Shown here piece by piece: positions 37,620 to 49,227 of a stretch of 64,000 bases of DNA. Origin of the DNA: JAACFF01 sp963701435 (lineage in GTDB: Bacteria; Chloroflexota; Anaerolineae; Promineifilales; Promineifilaceae). Below the pieces are notes generated by a model. That model ran no database searches. It saw nothing but the letters and a program-made list of their open reading frames with translations, and was not told where the DNA came from. A program made the translations under genes and the position numbers. The stretch's first letter is position 1. Each line of letters opens with the position of its first letter. The DNA lies in the NCBI GenBank assembly GCA_963701435.1, contig CAVPAL010000036.1, positions 1 through 64,000 on the forward strand. Reading direction: 5' to 3'.

Positions 37620-38267
37620 CTACGTTGTAGCTAGCAAAAACTTTTGCGTTATTTGCCAGATAAGGTCAAGGTGGGCGTTGATGTCATGACCGGCTTCAAC
37701 TTCAATGAGTTGTACCTGCTCTGCGTAGCGGGCGGCGTATTGGCGGCTGTCGTCGATGGGCACAACTTCATCGTTTACGCCGTGGATAATTGTGATGGGC
37801 GCCGGCGGCGGTGGGGGCGGAGGTTGGTAGAAACGGCCGTCTACTTCCAGATCAAAACGCAGGGCTACATCCTGGTTAAAGCCGTAGTGAAACACATTGC
37901 GCACGCCCTGCCGTCGCCACTGCGCCACGGGCCTGCCCACGCGCTCGCCGGAAAGGTAAACCAGGGCCGGCGCCAGAAGCAGCAGCCGCTCCACGTCGCC
38001 AAATCGATAGGCATAATTTAACCCCACCAGCGCGCCCATGGAACTGCCAATTAAACAGCAGTTTGCTATTTGTTGATCGAGAATGTATTGGCGCAGGCGG
38101 TTGAGCATCCCGCTGATGGTCAGGTATTCAAAATCAGCCGGGGTTGGTGAAAATTCGATTGCGTGAAAAGTCAAGTCCGGCACGGCCGCGAAACGCGGAC
38201 GCAGGTATTGGGCTTTACGGCCGTTAGCCGATGAGGCAAAGCCGTGCAGGTAGATAACATGTTTCAT
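37620..38267 (-). CDS. YqiA-like esterase (alpha/beta hydrolase)
   Basis: A 215-residue hydrolase. It starts MKHVIYLHGFASSANGRKAQ, as in YqiA/YcfP proteins. The nucleophile is in LIGSSMGALVGLNYAY, the acid in IIHGVNDEVVP, and the base in EAGHDINAHL. A run of eight Pro residues (YQPPPPPPPAP) interrupts the domain before the last catalytic strand, which is unusual. Acts on small esters in the cytoplasm, by family analogy. Single gene. Confidence 0.82.
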   Translation of the reverse strand: MKHVIYLHGFASSANGRKAQYLRPRFAAVPDLTFHAIEFSPTPADFEYLTISGMLNRLRQYILDQQIANCCLIGSSMGALVGLNYAYRFGDVERLLLLAPALVYLSGERVGRPVAQWRRQGVRNVFHYGFNQDVALRFDLEVDGRFYQPPPPPPPAPITIIHGVNDEVVPIDDSRQYAARYAEQVQLIEVEAGHDINAHLDLIWQITQKFLLATT

Positions 38268-38694
38268 GAGTAAAAAGCCGTTAAATTATTCCTGATTTAC
38301 ACACTTTGCAAACGGCCGTTTCCTGCTGCGCTTTCCAAACAAAAACGAACCCTCGATTAAATGATGATAGCATAAACCATCTCTCGCCAAAAATGCAAAC
38401 CACGATCGATGCCAGGCCACGCGATAGGATAATTACAATAAAAGGCGATCGATTAAAGCATGTAAATCGTGACAACTGTCATGTAGTCGAACCGCCGGCA
38501 TTCTGTTATTCTTATTGTCGTGGGTTCAGTACGGGAGAGGCTGTGTCGCAGAGCTGCTAATTCACGCATTTTCCCATTTTGTAAATTAGGTAAACCCATG
38601 GCGTATGTAAACGTGCATAGTGATTGTTATGCAAACGGCCGTTTCCGACCCCACTCTACCGGTAATTGTTTGGCAGGCTTTTGTCGTTATTAAT
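38268..38694. other. Intergenic region, no gene
   Basis: About 430 bases between the esterase and the HsdM/HsdR fusion, including two ACGGCCGT palindromes near 38311 and 38636. No convincing gene, RNA or terminator. Confidence 0.4.
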
Positions 38695-40662
38695 ATGAAT
38701 CAACCCTCACGCTTCCCCCAAATAACCCTCTCCCAGCTCGAATCCCATCTTTGGGAAGCGGCTAACATCCTGCGCGGCTCGCCAGTCGACCGCACCGACT
38801 GGAAAAGCTACATCCTTCCTTTGCTTTTCTTCAAACGCATCTGCGACGTCTGGGACGAAGAATACCAGGAAATGGTCGAGACCTACGGCGAAGACTTTGA
38901 TGATGAACACCGCTTCCAGGTGCCGCGCGGCTGCCACTGGCACAATGTCCGCGAAACCCCGGTCAACGTCGGCGTCGCCCTCAACAATGCCCTGCGCTGC
39001 ATCGAATCCGCCAACCAGGAACACCTCTACGGCGTCTTTGGCGCCGAGAAAGACAAAAACGGCTACATGAGCCGCTACGGCTTTGAAGAATCAATCCGCG
39101 ATGGGGCCACGCTGCCCCTGCACTTTGAGCCGCGCCTGATCGACCTGCACATCAACAAAGCCGCCATTGACGAAGCATATGCGGAACTGACCGGTGGTCT
39201 CTCCGATTTAGATAAGGAAACATTGGCACGAGCGGCAGCGAAAACGGCCGTATTGGTCAAAGCCCCCGACCGCGTCAACAAAATCTGCGCCGACATCGCT
39301 ACCCATTTTCAAGACAAGGTCGCGCCTAACGGCTTCAAAGGCATGGTCGTCACCTTCGACCAGGAAAGCTGCCTGCTCTACAAAGAAGTACTCGATCAAC
39401 GTTTGCCACCAGAAGCCAGCGAAATCGTCATCTCCGTCTCCGGCAAAGAGCGCGAAGATGATCGCTACAAGCCCCTGAAACGGGGCCGCGATGAAGAAGA
39501 AGCCCTTCTTGACCGTTACCGCGACCCCAATGACCCGCTGCAACTGCTCATCGTCACCGCCAAACTGCTCACCGGCTTCGATGCGCCCATCTTACAGGCG
39601 ATGTATCTGGACAAGACCCTGCGCGACCATACCCTGCTGCAAGCCATCACGCGCACCAATCGTACCTACGGCAACAAGAAAACCCACGGCCTCATCGTCG
39701 ATTATCTCGGCGTCTTTGACGACATCGCCAACGCCCTGGAATTCGACGAAAAGAGCATCCAACACGTCGTCTCCGACCTCGCCAACCTGACCGCCCAACT
39801 GCCCGCCGCCATGCAAAAATGCCTGGCCACCTTCGTCGGCGTGGATCGCACCGTCAGCGGCTACGAAGGCTTAATCGCCGCCCAAGAATGCCTGCCCAAC
39901 AACAATTTGCGCGATGCCTTTGCCGCCGATTACAGCGTCATTTCCCAACTGTGGGAAGCCATCTCACCCGATCCCATTCTCAGCGAATACCAGACCGATT
40001 ACATCTGGCTGTCGCAGGTGTACGAATCGCTCAAACCGCCCGGCGGCAGCGGCAAGCTACTGTGGCACGCCCTGGGCGCCAAAACGCTGGAAATCATCCA
40101 CGATAATGTGCATGTTATGGCTATTCACGACGATCTGGAAGAGATTGTGTTGGATGCGGAACTGCTGGAAGCGGTGTTAGGCACGCCTGATCCCAACAGC
40201 AAAGCCAAAGAGATAGAAATCAAAATTGCCGCTCGCCTGCGCAAACACATGGGCAAGCCCCGTTTCCGTGCCTTGTCAGAACGGTTGGAAGCGCTCAAAG
40301 AGCGGCATGAAGCCGGGCAATTGCACAGCCTCGAGTTCTTGAAACAACTGCTTGATCTGGCGACTGATTTGGTGCATGCCGAGAAGGATGTGCCGCCGGA
40401 AGAGGATGAAGACCGGGGTAAAGCGGCGCTGACGGAGTTGTTCGAGGAAGTCCGCAATGAGCAAACGCCGATCGTGGTGGAGCGGGTGGTCAACGAGATC
40501 GATGAGATTGTACGTTTTGTGCGTTTTCCGGGCTGGCAGGATACGAGCGCCGGTGAGCGTGAGGTACGCAAGGCGCTGCGCAAGACGCTGTTTAAGTTTA
40601 AGCTGCATCAGGATACGGAGCTGTTTGACAAGGCGTATGGGTATATCAGACAGTATTATTAG
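38695..40662 (+). CDS. HsdM N-terminus fused in frame to HsdR C-terminus (type I RM deletion scar)
   Basis: A 655-residue chimera. Residues 1 to about 115 are the N-terminal helical domain of a type I modification subunit (LESHLWEAANILRGS, DWKSYILPLLFFKRICDVWD, ESANQEHLYGVFG). From about 118 the sequence is a restriction subunit: RYGFEESIRDGATLPLHFEP, then helicase domain 2 with VTAKLLTGFDAPILQAMYLD and QAITRTNRTY, and the HsdR C-terminal helical region. Missing are the HsdM SAM/NPPY catalytic core, the specificity subunit, the HsdR nuclease and the Walker A/B helicase domain. So it cannot modify or cut DNA alone. The ATG at 38695 is chosen because HsdM homology starts there; an in-frame GTG at 38620 would add 25 unrelated residues. 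Confidence 0.8.
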   Translation: MNQPSRFPQITLSQLESHLWEAANILRGSPVDRTDWKSYILPLLFFKRICDVWDEEYQEMVETYGEDFDDEHRFQVPRGCHWHNVRETPVNVGVALNNALRCIESANQEHLYGVFGAEKDKNGYMSRYGFEESIRDGATLPLHFEPRLIDLHINKAAIDEAYAELTGGLSDLDKETLARAAAKTAVLVKAPDRVNKICADIATHFQDKVAPNGFKGMVVTFDQESCLLYKEVLDQRLPPEASEIVISVSGKEREDDRYKPLKRGRDEEEALLDRYRDPNDPLQLLIVTAKLLTGFDAPILQAMYLDKTLRDHTLLQAITRTNRTYGNKKTHGLIVDYLGVFDDIANALEFDEKSIQHVVSDLANLTAQLPAAMQKCLATFVGVDRTVSGYEGLIAAQECLPNNNLRDAFAADYSVISQLWEAISPDPILSEYQTDYIWLSQVYESLKPPGGSGKLLWHALGAKTLEIIHDNVHVMAIHDDLEEIVLDAELLEAVLGTPDPNSKAKEIEIKIAARLRKHMGKPRFRALSERLEALKERHEAGQLHSLEFLKQLLDLATDLVHAEKDVPPEEDEDRGKAALTELFEEVRNEQTPIVVERVVNEIDEIVRFVRFPGWQDTSAGEREVRKALRKTLFKFKLHQDTELFDKAYGYIRQYY

Positions 40663-40814
40663 GAAGGTTTAGTCTGTCTTGATTGTGATTGAAATCACCG
40701 CCAGATGGCCCAATTCTTGCTTGCACATTAGATATAAATACAGATAACATTGGGAAATAATAATGCACAGGTTGAATTGCCGCCAATGTCAACTTGTTTG
40801 CAGGAGTACATAAG

Positions 40815-43739
<2,925 letters not shown>

Positions 43740-43806
43740 CGCCGAATGAATTCACTTATCCGTATTCGTTTAGAAAGATTCAATATGAGGTTTTTTCTGT
43801 AGCGGC

Positions 43807-44592
43807 ATGAATGCAAGAGATATTTTAGCTTTATACGACGAGCAAGAGCGCAAAAACAGCGCGCATCCTTCCTTCCGGCGCGAAGCAACGCCCGAAGTTG
43901 TGCGCTATGTCAGTCTGGATGCGGCGCGGTCGAGTTTTATCATTTACAGCGCTTTAACGCCGGCCAACGCCGACCGTTTTATCCAGGAGCAGATTACCTG
44001 GTATCGGGACGAAATCAACGGCGCTGGACTGGAGTGGAAAAACTACGACCATGATACGCCGCCCGATTTGAAAGCGCGGCTGCGCGCCCACGGCTTTGAG
44101 GAAGATGAGGTTGAGGCGCTGCTTGTGCTTGATCTGGAAAACTGCCCGGCTGTTTATTTGCAGCCGGTCACGGCCGATGTACGCCGCATTACTTCCGCAG
44201 AACAGGTAAGAGATGTAACGGCCGTTCAGGAAGCCGTTTATGGCGAAAAATTCGACTGGTTAGAGCACGAACTGGGCGAAAATATAAGCTTGCAGCCCGA
44301 CTTTTGGTGTATTTATGTGGCCTATGTAGACAATGAACCCGCCTGCGCGGCCTGGATGTCCGCCCCGCCCAACAGCCAGTTTGCCGGCTTGTGGGGCGGC
44401 GCAACGGTGGCAAAATACCGCAAAATGGGGTTGTATACGGCCGTTGTGGCCATACGCGCCCAGGAAGCCAGAGCGCGCGGATATCGCTTCTTGACGGTAG
44501 ACGCCAGCCCCATGAGCCGCCCGATTTTGGAAAAACGGGGTTTCCAACTGCTGACCCACACGACCCCGTTTACCTGGAACCCGCCAGCATAA
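43807..44592 (+). CDS. GNAT-family N-acetyltransferase
   Basis: A 261-residue protein with a C-terminal GNAT domain. The acetyl-CoA region reads AGLWGGATVAKYRKMGLYTA, ending VAIRAQEARARGYRFLTVDA, and a final SRPILEKRGFQLLTHTTPFT strand is typical. The N-terminal half is an extra domain of unknown role (YDEQERKNSAHPSFRREATP, then VVRYVSLDAARSSFIIYSAL). It begins 67 bases after the dehydrogenase. Substrate not predictable. Confidence 0.8.
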   Translation: MNARDILALYDEQERKNSAHPSFRREATPEVVRYVSLDAARSSFIIYSALTPANADRFIQEQITWYRDEINGAGLEWKNYDHDTPPDLKARLRAHGFEEDEVEALLVLDLENCPAVYLQPVTADVRRITSAEQVRDVTAVQEAVYGEKFDWLEHELGENISLQPDFWCIYVAYVDNEPACAAWMSAPPNSQFAGLWGGATVAKYRKMGLYTAVVAIRAQEARARGYRFLTVDASPMSRPILEKRGFQLLTHTTPFTWNPPA

Positions 44593-44623
44593 CGTCGGGT
44601 CTGGCGCCGTTCAGGTGTTTGAT

Positions 44624-45103
44624 TTATGCTGTTTTCGGCAAACCGCCGGTCACGCCGAGAATCCAGCGCATACATTTGTGGCCAAAATCGGCCGTTTGAC
44701 CAAACATCAGCGGGCAGCCGCCGGGAATGACTTCGATGTCGTGGTTTTGACAAAAGGCAACGGCCGTTTCCGAAACGCTGCTGTTACTCTCCCCAAAAAG
44801 CGAATTATAATGCATCCAGACGTGCGAAACGCCCAATTCGGCGCACTCTTCCACCACCTTTTCGGTCACTTCCGGACGCGTCACAATCATAACGGCGTCA
44901 ACGCCGCCGGGAATGGCCTTCAAATTAGGATAACACGGCTCGCCATCAATTTCGGCTGCGTTGGGGTTGACAGCAAAAACCTCGTAGCCTCTGCTGCGAA
45001 AGCGATCATAAATTCCATTACCCGTACCGGTTGTACGCGACACGCCTACAACGGCAATGCGCTTTTGGGCCAGGAATGCTTCTGTTTTGGCTTCCAGAGT
45101 CAT
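44624..45103 (-). CDS. CoA-binding domain protein (YccU-like)
   Basis: A 159-residue Rossmann-fold CoA-binding protein. It has KRIAVVGVSRTTGTGNGIYD, RSRGYEVFAVNPNAAEIDGE and MHYNSLFGE. Similar proteins bind CoA and are of uncertain function. It converges with the acetyltransferase gene 31 bases away. It is the last ordinary chromosomal gene before the mobile region. Confidence 0.85.
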   Translation of the reverse strand: MTLEAKTEAFLAQKRIAVVGVSRTTGTGNGIYDRFRSRGYEVFAVNPNAAEIDGEPCYPNLKAIPGGVDAVMIVTRPEVTEKVVEECAELGVSHVWMHYNSLFGESNSSVSETAVAFCQNHDIEVIPGGCPLMFGQTADFGHKCMRWILGVTGGLPKTA

Positions 45104-45237
45104 TTAACTCACCTCCCTGCTAAACGAACCAACAAACTCTACCCAAATTTATACCCAAAAAACAGGCTCTGCACAAGTTTGAAATCCATTACAGAATCCA
45201 AGAAATGTGTCAGGCAGCCCCAAGGCTTATTGGTTTT

Positions 45238-46232
45238 ACCTTATGTGCAACTTTTTTTGAACCAGACATCGGATAACTCCTTGTAAAATAGGGGTACCAA
45301 CCAACCTATTAATAAGGAGGCTACCCGATGTCCAGAGACTATTTTATCATCATGGTGTATTGTTTGGTGTGCGAAAATTATCAAGCTGTGGTTGCTCAAC
45401 GTCCCATTCGACGACGCGGATATGCGCCCGCATTGACCGACGAAGAGGTCATTACAATCGAAATATGTGGTGAATACTTCGGTTTTTATCAGGATGAAGA
45501 CATTTTCGACTATTTTCGTTCCCATTATCATCATTTCTTCCCACAATTGCGGGAAAGAACCGGCTTTGTGCGCCAAGCAGCCAATCTGTGGGTTATCAAA
45601 ACGAGGATGCAACAACGATTGACCCATATCAGCGGGCAAGCGGCTGATGAGGTGCAAGTCATTGACACGTTGCCCTTGCCTGTTTGCACCTACACGCGCA
45701 GCGGACGTGACCGCTGTTTCAAGCCGACAGCCGATTATGGGTATTGTGCGGCCAAAAAGATGCATTACTATGGCTTCAAGCTAGGTTTGCGTATTTCACG
45801 AGCGGCATGATCATCGATTATCCACTCTTGCCGGCTCGTCCGCATGACAGCCAACTCTTGGATGACTTGGTGGCTGGCTTTGAAGGTATCGTCCCGGCGG
45901 ACAAAGGGTTCATTGATGGCTTTCGTCAGAAAATTTGGCCCGAAACGCCATGTTGAACTGATTGTGCCTGCTCGCAAGAATATGGACGCTTACTTGCCCA
46001 ATCCATCTTGAAAACATGTAGTCGCTGGCGCAAACTGGTGGAAACAGTCGGTTCACACCTGACTGAGCACTACCACATTGCCAAGACACGAGCCCATGAC
46101 CTGTGGCATTATCAGCATCGGTTAATTCGTAAGGTGCTTTCACACACGATTTGTGTGTTTATCAACTTGCAACTGGGGCGTCCACCATTCCATTTAGATG
46201 ATTTGGTGACCGCCTAAAGTTGCACATTAGGT
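45238..46232 (+). mobile_element. IS982-family insertion sequence (degenerate)
   Basis: About 995 bases with terminal inverted repeats: ACCTTATGTGCAACTT at the left and its near-complement AAGTTGCACATTAGGT at the right. It encodes a broken IS982-type transposase. No matching target duplication is evident. On its right side it cuts an integron-type integrase gene right after the DIR motif. The left side shows no continuation of that gene, so deletion has followed. Confidence 0.85.
45328..46217 (+). pseudogene. IS982-family transposase, at least three frameshifts
   Basis: Pieces match IS982 transposase in order. The first frame has ALTDEEVITIEICGEYFGFY, then VIDTLPLPVCTYTRSGRDRC. A second frame has MIIDYPLLPARPHDSQLLDD and ADKGFIDG. 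A third frame has RHVELIVPARKNMDAYLPNP. The last frame, after about 46010, has WRKLVETVGSHLTEHYHIAK and LSHTICVFINLQLG. Breaks are near 45805, 45930 and 46005. The DDE residues are present across the pieces but not in one frame, so the element cannot move by itself unless the indels are errors. Confidence 0.8.
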
Positions 46233-46722
46233 TCCGAATATCAGTTCCGCGCTCCAGCAAATGGGTGGCGAAGCTGTGACGAAACGTGTGTGGGCTGATA
46301 CGCTTCTCAATATCCGCCTTTTGCACGGCTTGTTTGACAGCACGTTGAATTGTGCTGGCATGTAGATGATGCCGGTAGAGCGTATCGTTACTGCTCTGTG
46401 GATCCCGCGAGAGCGTTGAGGAAGGAAAAACGAACTGCCACACCCACTCGCGGTTTGCGTTCGGATATTTTTTCGCCAATGCATTGGGCAGGGAGACACG
46501 GCCGTACCCTTGCTGTAGATCTCCGTGGTGTTTAAGTCGCACCTGTTCCAAATGTTGCTTCAAAGTAGGTATGACTATATCAGGAAGGGTTGTTGTGCGA
46601 TCCTTAAACCCTTTGCCGTCTCTGACAATTAAGGGTATCTCCCATTTTCGTGCGTAAATATACGGCATGAATCTATGTATTTGCTTTTTACGCCTCCCAA
46701 ATATGATAGGCGGAGGGCGCAA
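46233..46722 (-). pseudogene. intI: Integron integrase (IntI-type) fragment, cut by IS982
   Basis: Read down from 46722 it has the signature stretch of integron integrases: VRDGKGFKDRTTTLPDIVIP, then LKHHGDLQQGYGRVSLPNAL and YPNANREWVWQFVFPS. The last two belong to the extra domain that distinguishes IntI from XerC/D. ISPHTFRHSFATHLLERGTD follows, carrying the HxxR box. The IS982 right end begins directly after DIR, removing the second His and the catalytic Tyr. The N-terminal SAM-like domain is also missing. The gene faces away from the MarR-led gene run, as intI faces cassettes in an integron. I could not see attC sites. Confidence 0.75.
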
Positions 46723-46845
46723 ACCCGGAAAAAATACCGTGAGACCAATAATGTAGCAATTCGTTGAAAAAGCCCTTGCAGGAACTCATCTTTGGCGCGC
46801 GCTATTCCAGTTTGGAGTAAAAGTGTTCGTAAAAAGGGTAAAAAG

Positions 46846-46873
46846 TTGACAAATATAAGTTGTTGTCTATACT
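46846..46873 (+). promoter_or_regulatory. Predicted promoter of marR-type gene
   Basis: TTGACA, 16 bases, TATACT, located 35 bases before the ATG. A repeated CTTAGTAA/CTTAGTAAA motif overlaps and follows the -10 and could be an operator for the MarR protein. Confidence 0.6.
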
Positions 46874-46907
46874 TAGTAAGTCGGCTTAGTAAATCAGGTG
46901 ATTTTAT

Positions 46908-47348
46908 ATGAGTACCAATTCCAAACCTATTTCTAAAACTATTAGCTTTAGCCTTGCACGAGTATGTACAGCACACCATTATCTTGCAAGTAAGTTATTG
47001 TCGGATATTGGGTTGTATGCTGGTCAAGAAATATTATTGCAATATTTGTGGCAAGAAGACAAATTAACACAATCCGAGTTGGCAAATAAGATAGGCGTAC
47101 AGCTACAAACGGTTCACAAAATGATTCGACGTATGGAAAAGGCAGGATTGGTGACCAAACATGCGGATGAACAGGACGGTAGGGTATCTCGTGTTCATCT
47201 CACGCCCAGAGGTCGTGATCTACAACCTGCGGTCGAAGATATGTGGGAACAATTTGAACAGGAGACGCTTGCTGATTTCACAGCAGAAGAACAATATATA
47301 CTCAGACGTTTATTACACAAGTTAGAAGAGAATCTTCGGCAGGAGTGA
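46908..47348 (+). CDS. MarR-family transcriptional regulator
   Basis: A 146-residue winged-helix regulator. The HTH reads LTQSELANKIGVQLQTVHKM, followed by RRMEKAGLVTKHADEQDGRV and the wing SRVHLTPRGRDL. MarR proteins repress nearby redox or drug-resistance genes and release on ligand binding or oxidation. It is the first gene of a same-strand run of redox genes (DUF6069, NmrA, quinone-oxidoreductase, CDGSH). Its promoter carries a repeated motif, suggesting autoregulation. Confidence 0.9.
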   Translation: MSTNSKPISKTISFSLARVCTAHHYLASKLLSDIGLYAGQEILLQYLWQEDKLTQSELANKIGVQLQTVHKMIRRMEKAGLVTKHADEQDGRVSRVHLTPRGRDLQPAVEDMWEQFEQETLADFTAEEQYILRRLLHKLEENLRQE

Positions 47349-47411
47349 ACAGTTTTTTTTGCAGTATTACTCAGCCGTCTTATAAAATAGTCGAAATATA
47401 AGGAAAAACTA

Positions 47412-47831
47412 ATGAATTCTAAAACAATTTCAACGCAAACAACTGCATTCGGTTCCATCATGCTAAATGCCTTGATAGCAGGTGTGATCGCCGCCGTCAT
47501 CAATGTGGTTATCTTATTCATCGGTGGTGCCGTGGTAGGCGGTATTGATGTTGATATGAATGGCACAGGTACTTTTGCGCCAATGCCTTTCTTTTTGCCC
47601 ATTGTCGCCTCGCTGCTACCTATGTTGGTGGCAGGGGTGGGGTTATGGATTGCCCGTCGTTTTATCCCAAGGGGCAATCAGGTATTTGTCATTGGGACGG
47701 CTGTGCTGGTGTTGCTTTCACTGGCTATCCCATTTAGCGGTCAAATTGCCACCACGAGTGCCGCCATCGTATTGGCAGTTATGCACCTGGTTGTTGGTGC
47801 GTTGATGATTGGCTATCTCGCGCGGCGATGA
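47412..47831 (+). CDS. DUF6069-family membrane protein
   Basis: A 139-residue protein with four membrane helices (NALIAGVIAAVINVVILFIG, PFFLPIVASLLPMLVAGVGL, VFVIGTAVLVLLSLAIPFSG, AAIVLAVMHLVVGALMIGYL). The spacing and lengths fit DUF6069. Role unknown. Its 3' end (encoding HLVVGALMIGYLARR) is duplicated at 50314 as MQLVVGALMIGYLAWR, part of a 170-base direct repeat. Confidence 0.75.
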   Translation: MNSKTISTQTTAFGSIMLNALIAGVIAAVINVVILFIGGAVVGGIDVDMNGTGTFAPMPFFLPIVASLLPMLVAGVGLWIARRFIPRGNQVFVIGTAVLVLLSLAIPFSGQIATTSAAIVLAVMHLVVGALMIGYLARR

Positions 47832-47946
47832 GATGTGTTAAGTACAAACGTAATCGGTGTACGTCGTCAGTCCAACTTAGATAAGTTGTCAAGAAATTCT
47901 ATATGAGGAAAAAAATAATGAATGAGAAAAAACAAAACCCCAAAAT
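47778..47946 (+). repeat. Long direct repeat, copy A
   Basis: A 169-base sequence repeated at 50314-50484 with about 15 differences. It spans the 3' end of the DUF6069 gene, the spacer, the ribosome site and the first nine codons of the following gene (NEKKQNPK here, SEKKQSPK in copy B). Confidence 0.9.
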
Positions 47947-49216
47947 GGAAAAGAAAATAATTGCAGTAATTGGTGCGACAGGCTCACAAGGTAAAGGAGT
48001 TGTTGAAGCGCTAATAAAAGACGGCACTTTTAAAGTAAGAGCTGTTACCCGCAATCCGGGTAAATATAAAGGTAATGCACATGAGGTAGTCAAAGCGGAT
48101 CTAACAGATTTGAGTTCTTTAACAGAGGCATTCAAAAATTGTTATGGTGTTTTTGTCGTAACCAATTTTTGGGAAGGTGCGGACGAAGTTGCCCAAGGAA
48201 AAACCGCTATTCAAGCAGCTAAAGATGCTGAAATAACCCACTTTGTTTGGTCTACTTTGCCAAACGTAGAAGAAATAAGCGCTGGAAAATTTGAAGTGCC
48301 TCACTTCACTGGAAAAGCAAAGGTAGATACATTTGTAAAAAATGCTGGATTCAAAAACTATACATTTGTTCAGGCTCCTTTTTACTTTCAAAATTTAATA
48401 GGTCAATTAGGTGCTCAGGAGCAGCAAGATGGATCAATTGGTTGGGCACTACCTGTGAATCCTGCAAAAAGTGTAATTCACATGGCAGACATTAATGACT
48501 TGGGCAAAGTGGTTGCCGGTGCATTTATAAATCCGGAAAAAGTGGGCAGAGGAAGTTACTTGTCCCTTGCTGCTGGCTGCTACAGCTTCAATGACATATT
48601 AGCTGCATTTAAAGCAAATGGAAAGGAATATAGCTTTAAATACATTCCAGGTGAAATGTTTTCTAAATTCCCGTTTAAAGGAGCTGATGAGCTTGCTCAA
48701 ATGTTTGCCTACTTCGAATCCAGCACGTACATGGGACCAAATTCAGAAGCTCAAATACAACTTGCTAAGGAAATTGCTACAGAAAATTTCACCTCACTTA
48801 CCGAATGGATAAAACAAAGTATGATAAACGAAGAAAAACAAAAGATCGAAGCTCTGTTAGGTGAATATAAAAAATCATTGAACACTTCAGATGCAAAATT
48901 GGCTCAAAGTCTTTACACAACAGATGGTGTATTCATGCCAACTGAAGCTCCTTCTGGAATAGGTTCCGAAGGCATTTTAAAGTCATATGAATTTGTATTT
49001 TCTCAAATTCAATTGAACATTGAGTTCTTGATTGAAGAAATTGAAGTGGAAGGAAATATGGCTTTTGCTGTAACGAGTTCTAAAGGAACAGTTAAAATAC
49101 ATGCAAATGGAGTTGAAGCACCGGAAGCAAACAGAGAGCTTTTTGTATTTGAGAAAGTAGATGGTGAATGGAAAATTGCCCGATATATGTTTAATAAAAC
49201 AGAACCAAGGATATAA
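47918..49216 (+). CDS. NmrA-family NAD(P)-binding protein fused to SnoaL/DUF4440 domain
   Basis: A 432-residue two-domain protein. Residues 10-300 are an NmrA-like Rossmann domain (KKIIAVIGATGSQGKGVVEA, VRAVTRNPGKYKG). The C-terminal 130 residues are a SnoaL-like/DUF4440 domain beginning NEEKQKIEALLGEYKKSLNT, which itself starts after a Met, as if two genes had merged. The first nine residues (MNEKKQNPK) come from the duplicated start of the CDGSH gene. The native start is probably the internal ATG at 47945 (MEKKIIAVIGATG). The sequence is visibly more AT-rich than most of the window. NmrA proteins sense the NADP/NADPH state or act as quinone reductases. Confidence 0.85.
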   Translation: MNEKKQNPKMEKKIIAVIGATGSQGKGVVEALIKDGTFKVRAVTRNPGKYKGNAHEVVKADLTDLSSLTEAFKNCYGVFVVTNFWEGADEVAQGKTAIQAAKDAEITHFVWSTLPNVEEISAGKFEVPHFTGKAKVDTFVKNAGFKNYTFVQAPFYFQNLIGQLGAQEQQDGSIGWALPVNPAKSVIHMADINDLGKVVAGAFINPEKVGRGSYLSLAAGCYSFNDILAAFKANGKEYSFKYIPGEMFSKFPFKGADELAQMFAYFESSTYMGPNSEAQIQLAKEIATENFTSLTEWIKQSMINEEKQKIEALLGEYKKSLNTSDAKLAQSLYTTDGVFMPTEAPSGIGSEGILKSYEFVFSQIQLNIEFLIEEIEVEGNMAFAVTSSKGTVKIHANGVEAPEANRELFVFEKVDGEWKIARYMFNKTEPRI

Positions 49217-49227
49217 CTGAGGGTACT

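Noticed and set aside
38620..38694. GTG start for the HsdM/HsdR fusion
   Set aside because: The extra 25 residues include a translated ACGGCCGT repeat and no HsdM homology; ATG 38695 fits better.
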